Origin: Vibrio sp. RE86
GTDB lineage: Bacteria > Pseudomonadota > Gammaproteobacteria > Enterobacterales > Vibrionaceae
Direction: 5' to 3'
Length of the DNA: 64,000 nucleotides
Assembly (NCBI RefSeq): GCF_013114545.1
Contig: NZ_VTXI01000023.1
Location: 1-64,000 of the forward strand
In this document: positions 1-8,506 of the stretch, in pieces
How the letters are laid out: each line of letters begins with the position of its first letter
Numbering within the stretch: the stretch's first letter is position 1
Program-made: the position numbers and the translations under genes
The notes under the pieces: generated by a model
Told to the model about the DNA's origin: nothing
The model's database searches: none
What the model saw: only the letters and a program-made list of their open reading frames with translations

Positions 1-30
1 AGGCGGGATAGAAGTTATCCACGAGCGGTA

Positions 31-64
31 AAAAGAAGGCCCAGTCGCTACGCGACTAGGCCTT
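31..64 (-). terminator. Rho-independent terminator
   Basis: A GC-rich stem (AAGGCC, AGTCGC and their complements, with one unpaired base on each arm) closes a 3-base loop. Read on the minus strand it ends in CTTTTT. It lies 80 bases after the stop of the META-domain lipoprotein gene and fits as its terminator. Confidence 0.75.
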
Positions 65-144
65 CAAAAAGGTATTAAATGCTTCTTAACTTACAAGCAT
101 TAGCCTAATAGGCTGCTTATTGATAAAGGGTTAACTAAGTTAGA

Positions 145-591
145 TTAGTTTTTCCAGTCATTCAGCTTGAATGTCAGCGTATGAACGTCATTTTTTAGTT
201 CCATTGAATCTTTCGTCAATGTCATATCGCTCCAATCTGATAGGGTCTGTGAGAATGCCTGTTCTACGTCCATAAGGTCACCAACACACATCTTCATTGT
301 CATGCCCATTTTTTCAATGCGGAACTGGTTATCTTTTAGTTCTGCTTGGCCAAAAAAGTTGTTACAGCCAGCGTTACCGTTTGCTGTCATTTTTTCGCCA
401 ACTTCTAGTCGTGGTGCAGATTGGCGACCTTCTAATACAAGGTCTTTACCATCAATACTTACAAGTTCCCAATTATGGTGTTGTAGGTCTTGAGCTGTAA
501 TTTGTTTCACATCGTCACCATTGCTTGCGCATGCTGTTACCACAAGAGGGAGAGTAATTGCTGCAAGTAACATTTTTGGACTAAGCTTCAT
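145..591 (-). CDS. META-domain (HslJ-like) lipoprotein
   Basis: The 148-residue product starts with a lipoprotein signal peptide: a basic N-terminus, a hydrophobic stretch and a lipobox ending in TAC at Cys21. It should be lipid-anchored in the envelope. The rest matches the META/HslJ layout: a WELVSIDGK start, a GNAGCNNFFG core (residues about 71-80) and a second Cys in MKMCVGD that could pair with the first. HslJ relatives are linked to heat-inducible novobiocin resistance in E. coli, but the molecular role of the family is unclear. The gene stands alone, with a terminator after it and about 180 bases of non-coding DNA before it. The family call is firm, the function is not. Confidence 0.8.
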   Translation of the reverse strand: MKLSPKMLLAAITLPLVVTACASNGDDVKQITAQDLQHHNWELVSIDGKDLVLEGRQSAPRLEVGEKMTANGNAGCNNFFGQAELKDNQFRIEKMGMTMKMCVGDLMDVEQAFSQTLSDWSDMTLTKDSMELKNDVHTLTFKLNDWKN

Positions 592-773
592 AGTAAATCA
601 ACTCCGGTAAGTAATAGATAAGTCATCGTGATGACTTTGATGGATGCAGTATAGTAAAGCAACCACTATTTTTGTCAGCGGTAAGTCATAGTTTGGTATG
701 AATCACAGTTTGAAAGCTATTGATAAACATCCAGTTATAGATAACTTACAGTGGTTTAAAGACAGCCTTTTAA

Positions 774-1034
774 GTGAGAGATGACTTGGAGCAGCTTGAA
801 TTTTTCACCGTACAAAGCCCTTGTGTAGGCGTATGCACAGTAGATGATAAAGGCTACTGCAAGGGGTGCATGCGCAAGCGAGAAGAACGGTTTAACTGGC
901 TGAATATGACACCTACGGAGCAGCTTCACGTGATCAAGCTTTGTCGTCAGAGATATCTTCGCAAGATGAGATCCAACCGAAACCAACAGGCCGATGTCTT
1001 ACAACCTAATGATCCTCAACAGGATCTTTTTTGA
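774..1034 (+). CDS. DUF1289 family protein
   Basis: An 86-residue protein with the Cys pattern of DUF1289: CVGVC near residue 17, CKGC about ten residues later, then an ERFNWL segment and a helix. The four Cys suggest a small metal-binding fold; no function is established. The start given is GTG. A TTG four codons later (786) has GTGAGAG in front of it at usual ribosome-binding distance and may be the real start. A second DUF1289 gene follows 72 bases downstream. The C-terminus is polar and Gln/Asn rich. Confidence 0.75.
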   Translation: MRDDLEQLEFFTVQSPCVGVCTVDDKGYCKGCMRKREERFNWLNMTPTEQLHVIKLCRQRYLRKMRSNRNQQADVLQPNDPQQDLF

Positions 1035-1106
1035 TCACGACTTCTTTACATCTTATGAGCCTTGTTCTATACCTCTAATATTGCGTACTGTATATTGAGG
1101 TGTAAT

Positions 1107-1295
1107 ATGGATATGCGAACATCCACCAATCCTTGTATTGGCGTGTGCCAGGCGAGTGAAAACGGTCAATGTTTAGGTTGCGGTAGAACGAGAACAGAAC
1201 GTTACCAATGGTATCAACTAAGCGAAGTTGAGCAGAGAGAGATTCTATCAAAGGCTGATGTTAAACCGCTCTCTGTAATATCAGATCCTAGGTGA
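1107..1295 (+). CDS. DUF1289 family protein, second copy
   Basis: A 62-residue protein with CIGVC, then CLGCGRTRTERYQW, the same four-Cys arrangement as its upstream neighbour but with little similarity outside it. The start at 1107 is chosen because TTGAGGTG precedes it at the right spacing; an in-frame TTG upstream (1062) has no such site. The stop abuts the convergent gene with no gap. As with the other copy, metal binding is an inference from the Cys residues. Confidence 0.75.
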   Translation: MDMRTSTNPCIGVCQASENGQCLGCGRTRTERYQWYQLSEVEQREILSKADVKPLSVISDPR

Positions 1296-1517
1296 TTACT
1301 TCGATCCCCAATGATCGCTTACCCAGCCGCCAGCGGATTCGTCAAAATGACTACCTGAAAAGCGTTGATTGAGTTCATTACCTCTATCATCGTGTGACTT
1401 GTCATCGATTAGATGTTGAATGTAGCTAGCCATAGGATCCCCACTCTTCAGCCGCTCTTGGCGTGTGGCGACTTCTTTAATTACTTGTAGGCGATATGAA
1501 TTGCTGGCGCGTTTCAT
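1296..1517 (-). CDS. Small conserved hypothetical protein
   Basis: A 73-residue hydrophilic protein. The N-terminal half is basic and helical (MKRASNSYRLQVIKEVATRQ); the C-terminal half is polar and ends in a Trp-rich tail (GGWVSDHWGSK). No signal peptide or membrane segment is visible and no family is recognised. AAGGATC lies just upstream of the ATG. It is convergent with and directly abuts the second DUF1289 gene. Confidence 0.55.
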   Translation of the reverse strand: MKRASNSYRLQVIKEVATRQERLKSGDPMASYIQHLIDDKSHDDRGNELNQRFSGSHFDESAGGWVSDHWGSK

Positions 1518-1975
1518 TGGGAGATCCTTATGGTTATGACACTAATATGAAAAGTTAGAAGTGGATAAGGTAACCGTCAATATAGATTGGTGAAAATTTA
1601 CTCAAAAAATAGTGCTGAGCTATTCCTTGCGACTCTTATTTATATTCCAACTGTTTCTAATTGACTGATTCAAAACAGCTATCGACTAGAGCAACGCCAA
1701 TAAGAGTGAAATAAAAAATTCATACGATCACAATCTTCATCTTTGATGGTCAACCGCATATTACCATCTTCTCTTCGAGACAATTTTCTTGAGGTGACAC
1801 CCCTCTGTATGTTGATGAATTGTATAGAGTAATTGCTCTATTTTGGTCGTTTGTTAATTATTTTATGGTACACCATTTACTCTTATTGGAACTTCTGTAC
1901 AATGCGCGCAATACGCCGTATGGAATAGGCAATAGTCACCATGGAAAGGTAAAACATACAGTTACGGGTTATTCC
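1518..1975. other. Intergenic region upstream of fadL
   Basis: About 460 AT-rich bases without a convincing gene. The start region of the minus-strand small protein is at the left end and the fadL promoter must lie in the right half. A near-dyad GAGGTGACACCCCTC sits at 1791-1805. No clear FadR or CRP site was recognised. An in-frame extension of fadL back to 1820 is not supported, because it would put non-signal sequence ahead of the signal peptide. Confidence 0.4.
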
Positions 1976-3280
1976 ATGTACAAGAACTTTACCTTCGCTC
2001 AGTCAGCTCTTTTAGTTGGCGCTGCTCTTCTCTCTACTCAAGCCAAGTCTGCTGGTTTCCAAATTGTCGAACACTCTGCTTCAGGCCTTGGCCGTGCATT
2101 TGCAGGTGAGGCGGCGATTGCCGATAACGCTTCGACACTCGCGCGCAATCCAGCTTCCCTAAGCATGTTAGAAAGCGCTAACTTTACTTCTGGCATTTCA
2201 TTCATCGATCCAGATGTGCAGGTTCAGTTTCTCGAAATAGCAGGTAACGGTGGATTACAAAACTCAGCCTATGAAGATGAAGCTGCACCAACCGCATTAG
2301 TGCCAAACGCCTTTTACAGCCGTCCAATCAACGACAAGTGGACTTGGGGTATGGGGGCTTACGCAGACTTTGGTTTGGCGTCAGATTACAGTGACACGGT
2401 TAATGAAGAGTTTGGAGAAATTGCTGGTGATACAGCTGTCTCAGTAATTAACCTTAACAACTCTCTTGCGTACGAAGTAAATGATTCATTAACTCTAGGC
2501 GTTTCTGCGAGCATCTTACTTGCTCATGCTGAATTAAATCGCTATTCGAACCTCGCTTCAGTGGCACCTAATTATGATGGAAACCTTGTTTCATCTATGA
2601 AGGGCGATGGTATTGGCTTTGGTTACAAAGTCGGTGCGCTCTATGAGTTAAATGAAAACCATCGCTTCGGCATTGCTTACACGGGTGCAAGCGACATTGA
2701 TATGGAAGGTAAGTTCTCTGGTCTTCAGCTTAACTCTCCGGAAGGCGATGGCACATTCCACTACTTTACCGATATTGATGGTGAATTAACACTCAACCTA
2801 CCTTCGATTCTTGAGTTGTCAGGCTATCACCAACTCAACGAAAAATTCGCAGTGCATTACAGCTGGGTGATGATCGGTTGGAGCTCATTCCAAGAGATCT
2901 TTGCACAATCAGTAGGCCAAGAGTGTAGCAATGGTACAGATGGCGATCGCGAGTGTCTGCGTAAAGAAGAAGGATGGAAAGACTCTAATCGTTTCTCTGT
3001 CGGTGCTACGGGTAAAGTGAACGAAGATTGGACTGTTCGTTTAGGTTGGGCCTTAGATCAAACACCGACAGATCAACATGTTACAGCCTCAATCCCTGAC
3101 TCAGAACGTACTTGGATGACCGCAGGTACCACTTACCAGATGGATGCTCATACGTTTGATTTTGGTATCGCGTACATCAAAGGTGAAGACGGTGAAATCC
3201 ATCAAGAAGATGGCATGTACTTCAGCGTAGAAAAATCAACTGCGATGATTTACTCGGCACAATACTCTTACAATTTCTAA
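1976..3280 (+). CDS. fadL: FadL-type outer-membrane long-chain fatty acid transporter
   Basis: FadL proteins are 14-strand barrels that let long-chain fatty acids and other hydrophobic molecules cross the outer membrane, with a hatch domain at the N-terminus. The 434-residue product has a signal peptide ending in KSA, and mature AGFQIVEHSASGLGRAFAGE followed by NPAS, the hallmark of the family. It ends in Phe (YSYNF), as barrel proteins do. The start at 1976 is chosen because it puts the signal peptide at the N-terminus. volA follows after 44 bases, as in V. cholerae, so the two are probably co-transcribed. Confidence 0.93.
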   Translation: MYKNFTFAQSALLVGAALLSTQAKSAGFQIVEHSASGLGRAFAGEAAIADNASTLARNPASLSMLESANFTSGISFIDPDVQVQFLEIAGNGGLQNSAYEDEAAPTALVPNAFYSRPINDKWTWGMGAYADFGLASDYSDTVNEEFGEIAGDTAVSVINLNNSLAYEVNDSLTLGVSASILLAHAELNRYSNLASVAPNYDGNLVSSMKGDGIGFGYKVGALYELNENHRFGIAYTGASDIDMEGKFSGLQLNSPEGDGTFHYFTDIDGELTLNLPSILELSGYHQLNEKFAVHYSWVMIGWSSFQEIFAQSVGQECSNGTDGDRECLRKEEGWKDSNRFSVGATGKVNEDWTVRLGWALDQTPTDQHVTASIPDSERTWMTAGTTYQMDAHTFDFGIAYIKGEDGEIHQEDGMYFSVEKSTAMIYSAQYSYNF

Positions 3281-3324
3281 TAACTGCATGGCTCTGTCAA
3301 TGCGGGGCTATTAGAGACAAAATA

Positions 3325-5841
3325 ATGAAACTAAATACTCTTTCTAAATCAGTGCTGATGGCGATATCAGCACTCATGCTTGCTGCGTGTGGTTCAGATG
3401 ACTCAGATGAAGGTAATACCCATAACCTAGGACCTGCGACTCTAGAGATTGGTACCTATAATGGTTCGACAATTGCTGATACCAAGAATATTCCTATTCC
3501 GAATGACTTGTACATCTACGAAGCAAAAGATACGAGCCAAAAAATTGACCCAGAATTTTGGGAATTAGAAACTTACGCAGACACTCACCACTTCCAAAAC
3601 TGTACTGCAGACACCAATGACACTAAGTGTTCATTAACTGAAATCGATGGTTGGTCAACAACGGCACCGTTTACAATCCCAGTTTCAGGTGACGTAACTA
3701 GTATTGATCTAGCAACATTGGTTGAGGGCGTGAAACTATTCAAAGAATCAAACCAAGATGGTGATAAGGCAGCGATTGGAGCACTCGAAGAAGTCACTTA
3801 CCGCGAAACGTTTGAAGATGTCGTAGTAGGCGAGCAAGCGTACACAGTTCGCGTTACAAGCTTCGGAGCTATCCAGGTGCTTCCATTGAGTCCGCTTGAT
3901 CCTGAAACAACGTATGTCGTCGCAATTACGTCAGATCTGAAAACAACGGACGGTGAGACTATTTTAACCAATGGTGGTTACGCCGACCTTAAATCTGCCC
4001 CGACGGCTGTAGAAAACTCAGAAGCATACATATACGACAAAGCATTTGCGGACCATACAGCCAATGTCGAAACAGCGCTAAATCTCGACGGTGTGCTTTA
4101 TGCGGCGAGCTTTACGACGCAGAGTGTGGGACTAGATATTGATTCTACTGGTACAAAAGTGACACTAACAGTAGATTCTAGCAACACGCGCAGCTTTAAA
4201 CTTGGTGATATTACTAACCCTGGCCTCGTCGTTGATCCAACAAATTGTGGTGATTCAGCTGGACAGGTAGATTGTGTGAACAAGGCTTCAAGTACTCTCC
4301 GCAAAAAGATCGAAGTAGATTTACCTTACTACTTTGAGCTATCAACTGTTGATGGAAGTAACTGTAGTGCGGATGTAGCAAACTTTACCCAAGCGCAAGA
4401 GTGGTTTGAGTTAAATGGTGCTAACTCACATTACGAGTCTTATCTTTATACAAAAGACAATTGTGACAATCTCTTCTCTAGTTGGGATGGAAATACTTCT
4501 GAAGTGATTACTTCAGACATCAATGTGGTGTTCCCTCATGATTATGATGGTGTGACTGAATTACCTGTAGTGATCTTTATTCATGGTATTACAGCGGTAA
4601 AAGAGCTTGGTAATGGCGGTATGTTGATCTTGGATAACTTCCTTCAAGAATACATTGCTGATACCGGGTTACAAGGACACCTTGTGATTGCAATGGACCA
4701 TCATATGCATGGCAGTCGCGCATATGACTTCAATGGAGATGGAATCGCTGAAGTGAATGCAAGTGCATCAGTTCGTGGTCTGTACCCAGGAAACGATAAT
4801 GCAGATGTTAAGAACTTCTTAAAAGCAGACGCTCTACTTACGTCACGAGATAACTTCAGACAAGCTGTGGCGGATGTGATCAATCTACGTACTGGTTTAT
4901 CTAGTGCAACGTTGAGTGAAGTGAAGATTGATACTGACAATGTAAAACTTGTCGGCCATTCAATGGGCGCCATCATCGCAGCAACGGCTACGGGGATCCT
5001 AAACAGTGATTCAGAATCAACGAATGATATATCTCGCACTGTTCTAGCGAACCCAGGCGCTGGTATTGCAGGTTTAGTGTTTAACTCTACATGGCTTGGT
5101 AAAGACGAAGTTCCGCCTTCAATTAAACTAACGGATGATTTCCAAGATCGAGTAAAAGAGAAAGTCGAAGAGCGCACGGGCGAATCACCTCGTGATCTAC
5201 TGGCTTGGGCACAAGCGAACAAAGCAACATATGATTCAATAGTGGCTGAAATCGAGCCTGCGTTTATGTCTGAGTTCCAATACTTGATCCAGTCGGTTGT
5301 TGATACCGTTGATCCATTGAACTACGTTGATGTGTTAAAGCAATCTAATGTTTTATCGATCACAGTAGACGGCACGATTGAAGACGGCATTAAACCATCT
5401 GAAAATAACGAAGTGGTGACGACGGGTGATCAGACGGTTCCAGTTAAGATTGAACTTGATACACACACCATGTTTGAACGTTGTAATGGTTTAGATACAG
5501 AAGAGTTTGGTGCTCAAGCGCGTTGTGCTTTAGGTACAACAGATCAAGCTTATTACGAGTTGAACTTAACAGAGTTCCCGTTAGCAGGTGCTTACCCACT
5601 AGAGACTCTGATCGGCATGGAAAACGTAAAAGGCAATGGTAATGCTCCTTTGGTTTACTCTCGTCTTTCTGTTGGTACACACAACATTGGTGTCGGGACT
5701 ATGACTGAGACAACCGCAGCTGAAGGCAACGCAGATTCTGCGTTAGTTGGTAAAGCTGCTGCACTAGTGGCTGACCAAGCGGCGAAGTTTGTTGCTGGTG
5801 AAGATGCTTACAACGTTGTAAACAACGACATTATCAAGTAG
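3325..5841 (+). CDS. volA: VolA-like surface lipoprotein lysophospholipase
   Basis: VolA in V. cholerae is a surface-exposed lipoprotein that cleaves lysophosphatidylcholine to release fatty acid for FadL. This 838-residue protein has a lipobox LAAC with Cys22 followed by a Gly/Ser/Asp-rich stretch of the kind seen in surface-exported lipoproteins. An Ig-like region fills the first part and an alpha/beta-hydrolase domain the second half. The nucleophile is Ser546 in GHSMG, with VIFIHG upstream as the oxyanion-hole strand. Length and position behind fadL match the V. cholerae pair. A strong terminator follows. The assignment rests on lipobox, serine motif, length and context. Confidence 0.88.
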   Translation: MKLNTLSKSVLMAISALMLAACGSDDSDEGNTHNLGPATLEIGTYNGSTIADTKNIPIPNDLYIYEAKDTSQKIDPEFWELETYADTHHFQNCTADTNDTKCSLTEIDGWSTTAPFTIPVSGDVTSIDLATLVEGVKLFKESNQDGDKAAIGALEEVTYRETFEDVVVGEQAYTVRVTSFGAIQVLPLSPLDPETTYVVAITSDLKTTDGETILTNGGYADLKSAPTAVENSEAYIYDKAFADHTANVETALNLDGVLYAASFTTQSVGLDIDSTGTKVTLTVDSSNTRSFKLGDITNPGLVVDPTNCGDSAGQVDCVNKASSTLRKKIEVDLPYYFELSTVDGSNCSADVANFTQAQEWFELNGANSHYESYLYTKDNCDNLFSSWDGNTSEVITSDINVVFPHDYDGVTELPVVIFIHGITAVKELGNGGMLILDNFLQEYIADTGLQGHLVIAMDHHMHGSRAYDFNGDGIAEVNASASVRGLYPGNDNADVKNFLKADALLTSRDNFRQAVADVINLRTGLSSATLSEVKIDTDNVKLVGHSMGAIIAATATGILNSDSESTNDISRTVLANPGAGIAGLVFNSTWLGKDEVPPSIKLTDDFQDRVKEKVEERTGESPRDLLAWAQANKATYDSIVAEIEPAFMSEFQYLIQSVVDTVDPLNYVDVLKQSNVLSITVDGTIEDGIKPSENNEVVTTGDQTVPVKIELDTHTMFERCNGLDTEEFGAQARCALGTTDQAYYELNLTEFPLAGAYPLETLIGMENVKGNGNAPLVYSRLSVGTHNIGVGTMTETTAAEGNADSALVGKAAALVADQAAKFVAGEDAYNVVNNDIIK

Positions 5842-5862
5842 TCATTATCAAGCTTCACAAAC

Positions 5863-5895
5863 AAAAAGACCTCGCTAATGTGCGAGGTCTTTTTA
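5863..5895. terminator. Bidirectional terminator between volA and the convergent gene
   Basis: A perfect stem AAAAAGACCTCGC / GCGAGGTCTTTTT with a six-base loop. T-runs on both strands let it serve both volA and the minus-strand gene that ends at 5913. Confidence 0.85.
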
Positions 5896-5912
5896 TATCA
5901 GAAACCAGCTAA

Positions 5913-6473
5913 TTACTTAGCAAAGTTCACAATAGGGAAACAAGGTAGGAAGCCGTTGTCTGCACAGTTGATAAGACCAACTTGAACACCTTCAATCTTA
6001 GCCGTCTTATTAAAGATACCAACTTGAACCGTTGACTCGCTGGATAGGTTCACAGCGCCAACATCGACCATAGTGTCGCCTTCCGAATAGTTCACAAAGC
6101 TCACGTTCGCGCCGTTTACGTCATTGGTAACGTTCACTGCACCAAGGTTCACACCCGTTGTTTTACCTTCATTCCAGTTGAACAGACCGAGTGATGCGCC
6201 CGTCATCTCTTGGTTGATCTTCGAAGCGCCGAAGAAAAGACCAAAGTTAACACCCGTCGTTACGTCAGACTCTGACATACCAACAATAGCGAAATCCACA
6301 CCTTTAAGCGTGTCAACTTTACCGTGAAGAGCTGCAAGGCGAACACCGCCTACGTTTGCATCATCAGGTGCGTTGAAGTTGTTGATAGAAGAAAACATTA
6401 CTGGTGTTGAGGCAACCGCGACAGAAGATGCGAATGCGGTTGTAATAGCCACTGCGGTAAGAATTTTTTTCAT
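5913..6473 (-). CDS. Exported GVNxG-repeat protein (LA_2272-like)
   Basis: A 186-residue secreted protein with a clean signal peptide cut after ASSVAVAS. The mature part is a string of short repeats of the form GVNFGLF, GASLGLF, GVNLGAV, GANVSFV, VDVGAV, VQVGIF and VQVGLI, spaced about 17-20 residues. This pattern is typical of a solenoid or barrel-like surface fold, as in LA_2272-type surface-repeat proteins. Two Cys near the C-terminus (INCADNGFLPC) may form a disulfide. The start at 6473 is chosen because TTGGAG precedes it and the signal peptide begins there. Function unknown. Confidence 0.7.
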   Translation of the reverse strand: MKKILTAVAITTAFASSVAVASTPVMFSSINNFNAPDDANVGGVRLAALHGKVDTLKGVDFAIVGMSESDVTTGVNFGLFFGASKINQEMTGASLGLFNWNEGKTTGVNLGAVNVTNDVNGANVSFVNYSEGDTMVDVGAVNLSSESTVQVGIFNKTAKIEGVQVGLINCADNGFLPCFPIVNFAK

Positions 6474-6640
6474 GATAATAGCTCCAAGGATTATTCCATT
6501 TACCCGTTTGAGAATCAAAATCAAACCCAAAGGATACTTTATTAGTATAGTCAGTATCTTAGATGTGAATGATGGTGATTCAGTTACTATATGCTGACTT
6601 GTAAGATTGAGCAAGCAATAGAATATGGGTCGCAATTAAT

Positions 6641-6668
6641 AAAAAAAGCTCGCATAGTGCGAGCTTTC
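6641..6668 (-). terminator. Rho-independent terminator
   Basis: Stem AAAGCTCGCA / TGCGAGCTTT with a two-base loop, followed on the minus strand by a run of seven T. It sits 16 bases after the aspS stop. Confidence 0.8.
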
Positions 6669-6683
6669 TCAATGGGGGCGAGT

Positions 6684-7094
6684 TTATTGGCTAGTGTTAA
6701 CACATCGATCGTGCGTTATGTATTCGTCTGCCATTAACTGTCCTCGGCTATTACGTATCTTAATCCGATAACTAAGACCCATTTCAAGGTTGTTTTTTGT
6801 GTCAGGGGTCGTGCAGTAAGTATTGATGCTTTGTCTGAGCATTACCGCTGTTGGTTTAGCGCCTCTAGCGTCGTCGTTATAGACCATCATAATTTCAATG
6901 GTAGAGCCTTTTGAATTGGCTCTCATGATGGAAAGTGGTCCAGCCTCAAGCGGAAGTTCAGCCGACAACAGACCAGCACGGTTGCTCGCTACCAATTCCA
7001 ACTGACGCTCTTTTTCAGCCGTTGCTGAAGAACAGCCGACGATAACGGCAGTGAGTGCGACCAAGCCAAGGGCTTTTAGCTTGCATTTATTCAT
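6684..7094 (-). CDS. aspS: AspS-type type II secretion pilotin lipoprotein
   Basis: AspS (GspS-beta) binds the secretin GspD and carries it to the outer membrane; in Vibrio its gene lies away from the main gsp cluster. The 136-residue product has a lipobox IVGC (Cys21). The mature domain holds the sequence IMRANSKGSTIEIMMVYND and two Cys (INTYC and HDRC) placed to form a disulfide, as in the AspS/YghG family. Its ATG overlaps the stop of the preceding yciI by one base, so translation is probably coupled. The call is from remembered family features, so moderately sure. Confidence 0.7.
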   Translation of the reverse strand: MNKCKLKALGLVALTAVIVGCSSATAEKERQLELVASNRAGLLSAELPLEAGPLSIMRANSKGSTIEIMMVYNDDARGAKPTAVMLRQSINTYCTTPDTKNNLEMGLSYRIKIRNSRGQLMADEYITHDRCVNTSQ

Positions 7095-7390
7095 TAGAAC
7101 ACTTTCTTAAACGGTTTTACGATAACGTTCGCGTAAACACCCGCTTCGATATAAGGATCGGCGTCTGCCCAAGATTGTGCTTGCTCTAAAGAATCAAACT
7201 CAGCAATCACCGTTGAACCAGTAAATCCAGCTTCACCTGGGTTATCAGAATCAATGGCAGGCATTGGGCCAGCTGTTAAGAGGCGACCTTCATCTTGAAG
7301 TTGCTGCAGGCGTGCTAAGTGAGCAGGGCGTACACTTAGGCGTTTTTCAAGTGAGTTTTCGACGTCTTGTGAGAAAATGACATACCACAT
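7094..7390 (-). CDS. yciI: YciI family protein
   Basis: A 98-residue protein with the YciI ferredoxin-like fold signature: MWYVIFSQDVENSLEKR at the start, RPAHLARL containing the conserved His, a GP turn (LTAGPMPA) and the EFDSLEQAQSWADADPY segment with the conserved Asp and Pro. Family members are small stress-linked enzymes or putative hydrolases; no substrate is established. It overlaps aspS by one base (TAATG), and yciA lies downstream-to-upstream in the same direction, about 105 bases away. Confidence 0.88.
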   Translation of the reverse strand: MWYVIFSQDVENSLEKRLSVRPAHLARLQQLQDEGRLLTAGPMPAIDSDNPGEAGFTGSTVIAEFDSLEQAQSWADADPYIEAGVYANVIVKPFKKVF

Positions 7391-7494
7391 GTTCAGATAT
7401 CCTTATTTAGAATCGATAGATGTTTGGCTACTCTACCTTAATATCGCTAATTGAAAAGCCAAAATAGAGTCAGAATTCGAACTTCATCATTGAG

Positions 7495-7887
7495 TTATTG
7501 CACTGGTCGAGGTTTACCTTCTGAATCAATCGCTACGTAATTGAAAGTGGCATCACACACCATGAAGCGATCTTCCAATCCATGTTCTTTGACCGGCTTA
7601 ACCCAAACTTCTAGGTCAATGCTCATTGATGTACGTCCAATCTTGGTACATTCACCGTAGCAGCAGACGACGTCACCAACGCGAACCGGTTTTTTAAACG
7701 TTATGCTTGAGACAGATACGGTCACGATGCGCCCTGAAGATATCTCTTTGGCGAGAATACCGCCGGCCAAGTCAAGCTGTGACATGATCCATCCACCGAA
7801 GATATCTCCGTTGGCGTTAGTATCTGCTGGCATTGCTAGGGTTCTGAGAAGGAGTTGTCCTTTAGGTGTATTCATTTCTTGGCTCAT
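7495..7887 (-). CDS. yciA: Acyl-CoA thioesterase YciA
   Basis: YciA is a hot-dog-fold hexameric thioesterase that hydrolyses a wide range of acyl-CoAs in the cytoplasm. The 130-residue product carries the family core TLAMPADTNANGDIFGGWIMSQLDLAGG, with the catalytic Asp in NGDIFGG, then VSSITFKKPVRVGD. The reading frame stays open upstream to 7965, but that part contains a terminator hairpin (7904-7938), so the start is at 7887 or nine bases earlier. The adjacent yciI fits the naming pair known in enterics. Confidence 0.9.
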   Translation of the reverse strand: MSQEMNTPKGQLLLRTLAMPADTNANGDIFGGWIMSQLDLAGGILAKEISSGRIVTVSVSSITFKKPVRVGDVVCCYGECTKIGRTSMSIDLEVWVKPVKEHGLEDRFMVCDATFNYVAIDSEGKPRPVQ

Positions 7888-7903
7888 TATTGACATCTGA
7901 CAC

Positions 7904-7938
7904 AAACAAAACAGCGACCAAGATGGTCGCTGAAAAAA
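7904..7938 (-). terminator. Rho-independent terminator
   Basis: Stem CAGCGACC / GGTCGCTG with a short loop, followed on the minus strand by TTTTGTTT. It lies 81 bases past the stop of the 74-residue protein gene and just before yciA, separating the two. Confidence 0.75.
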
Positions 7939-8018
7939 TACATTGTAACAAAACTGAGCCTCCATTCGCTAGGCTTGGAAGTTTTGTGTGTCTGCTTGTG
8001 CTGTGGTTTGGGCAATAT

Positions 8019-8243
8019 TTACTGAATGAGCTTCTTCCAGTCTTCCAGATAGCCCTCGCTTCGTAAATTATCAACGGCAAATCTCAACTCGTCGTCGCTC
8101 ATTGCAAAACAGCTCGACTTGCCAGTCATACCATTGAGGTATTCGTGGTACTCCAATTCAGTAAAGTGACCAATACGGTCAACGAGTAAACTTTTGATGC
8201 CATGGTGAATCAATCGATAATAAGTATGACGCTGAACTTCCAT
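8019..8243 (-). CDS. Small conserved hypothetical protein (weak GemA resemblance)
   Basis: A 74-residue soluble protein with a strong AAGGAG ribosome-binding site. The order RLIHHGIK, then EYHEYLNGMTGKSSCFAMSDDELRFAVDNLRSEGYL, resembles the small helical domain of phage Mu GemA (DUF1018), where a TGKxS turn precedes a DEL helix. That similarity is short and may not mean shared function. No phage gene lies nearby. It has its own terminator. Confidence 0.6.
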   Translation of the reverse strand: MEVQRHTYYRLIHHGIKSLLVDRIGHFTELEYHEYLNGMTGKSSCFAMSDDELRFAVDNLRSEGYLEDWKKLIQ

Positions 8244-8465
8244 AACGTGCTCCTTACAAGAGGCTATCTGATGGTTACTTTTGCAGATTGCCGTTCAAGT
8301 TGCTTTGAATGATTAAAAGCATAATCGATGCCATGGGGTAAATTGACGCATATCGAAATCCAATATTGGACAGCATGTGCCTAAAAAGCATAAGAAAAGT
8401 CATTTTGATAAAAGAAACGCGTAATATCTGCGCAGAGACGTTTGGTCATTTTGAGAATCGAAATT

Positions 8466-8500
8466 GGAAAAAGATTGCCAATCCTTTGACTGGCAATCTG
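8466..8500 (-). terminator. luxN terminator
   Basis: Stem AGATTGCCA / TGGCAATCT with a ten-base loop, followed on the minus strand by TTTTTCC. It lies just past the luxN stop and ends the luxM-luxN operon. Confidence 0.75.
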
Positions 8501-8506
8501 AACGCA

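Noticed and set aside
1820..1975. Longer form of FadL starting at 1820
   Set aside because: It would put about 50 residues ahead of a standard signal peptide; the ATG at 1976 is correct for the family.
4701..5222. A 173-codon frame antisense to volA
   Set aside because: It lies wholly opposite the hydrolase domain, is rich in Ser, Arg and Ala as antisense shadows are, and has no recognised domain.
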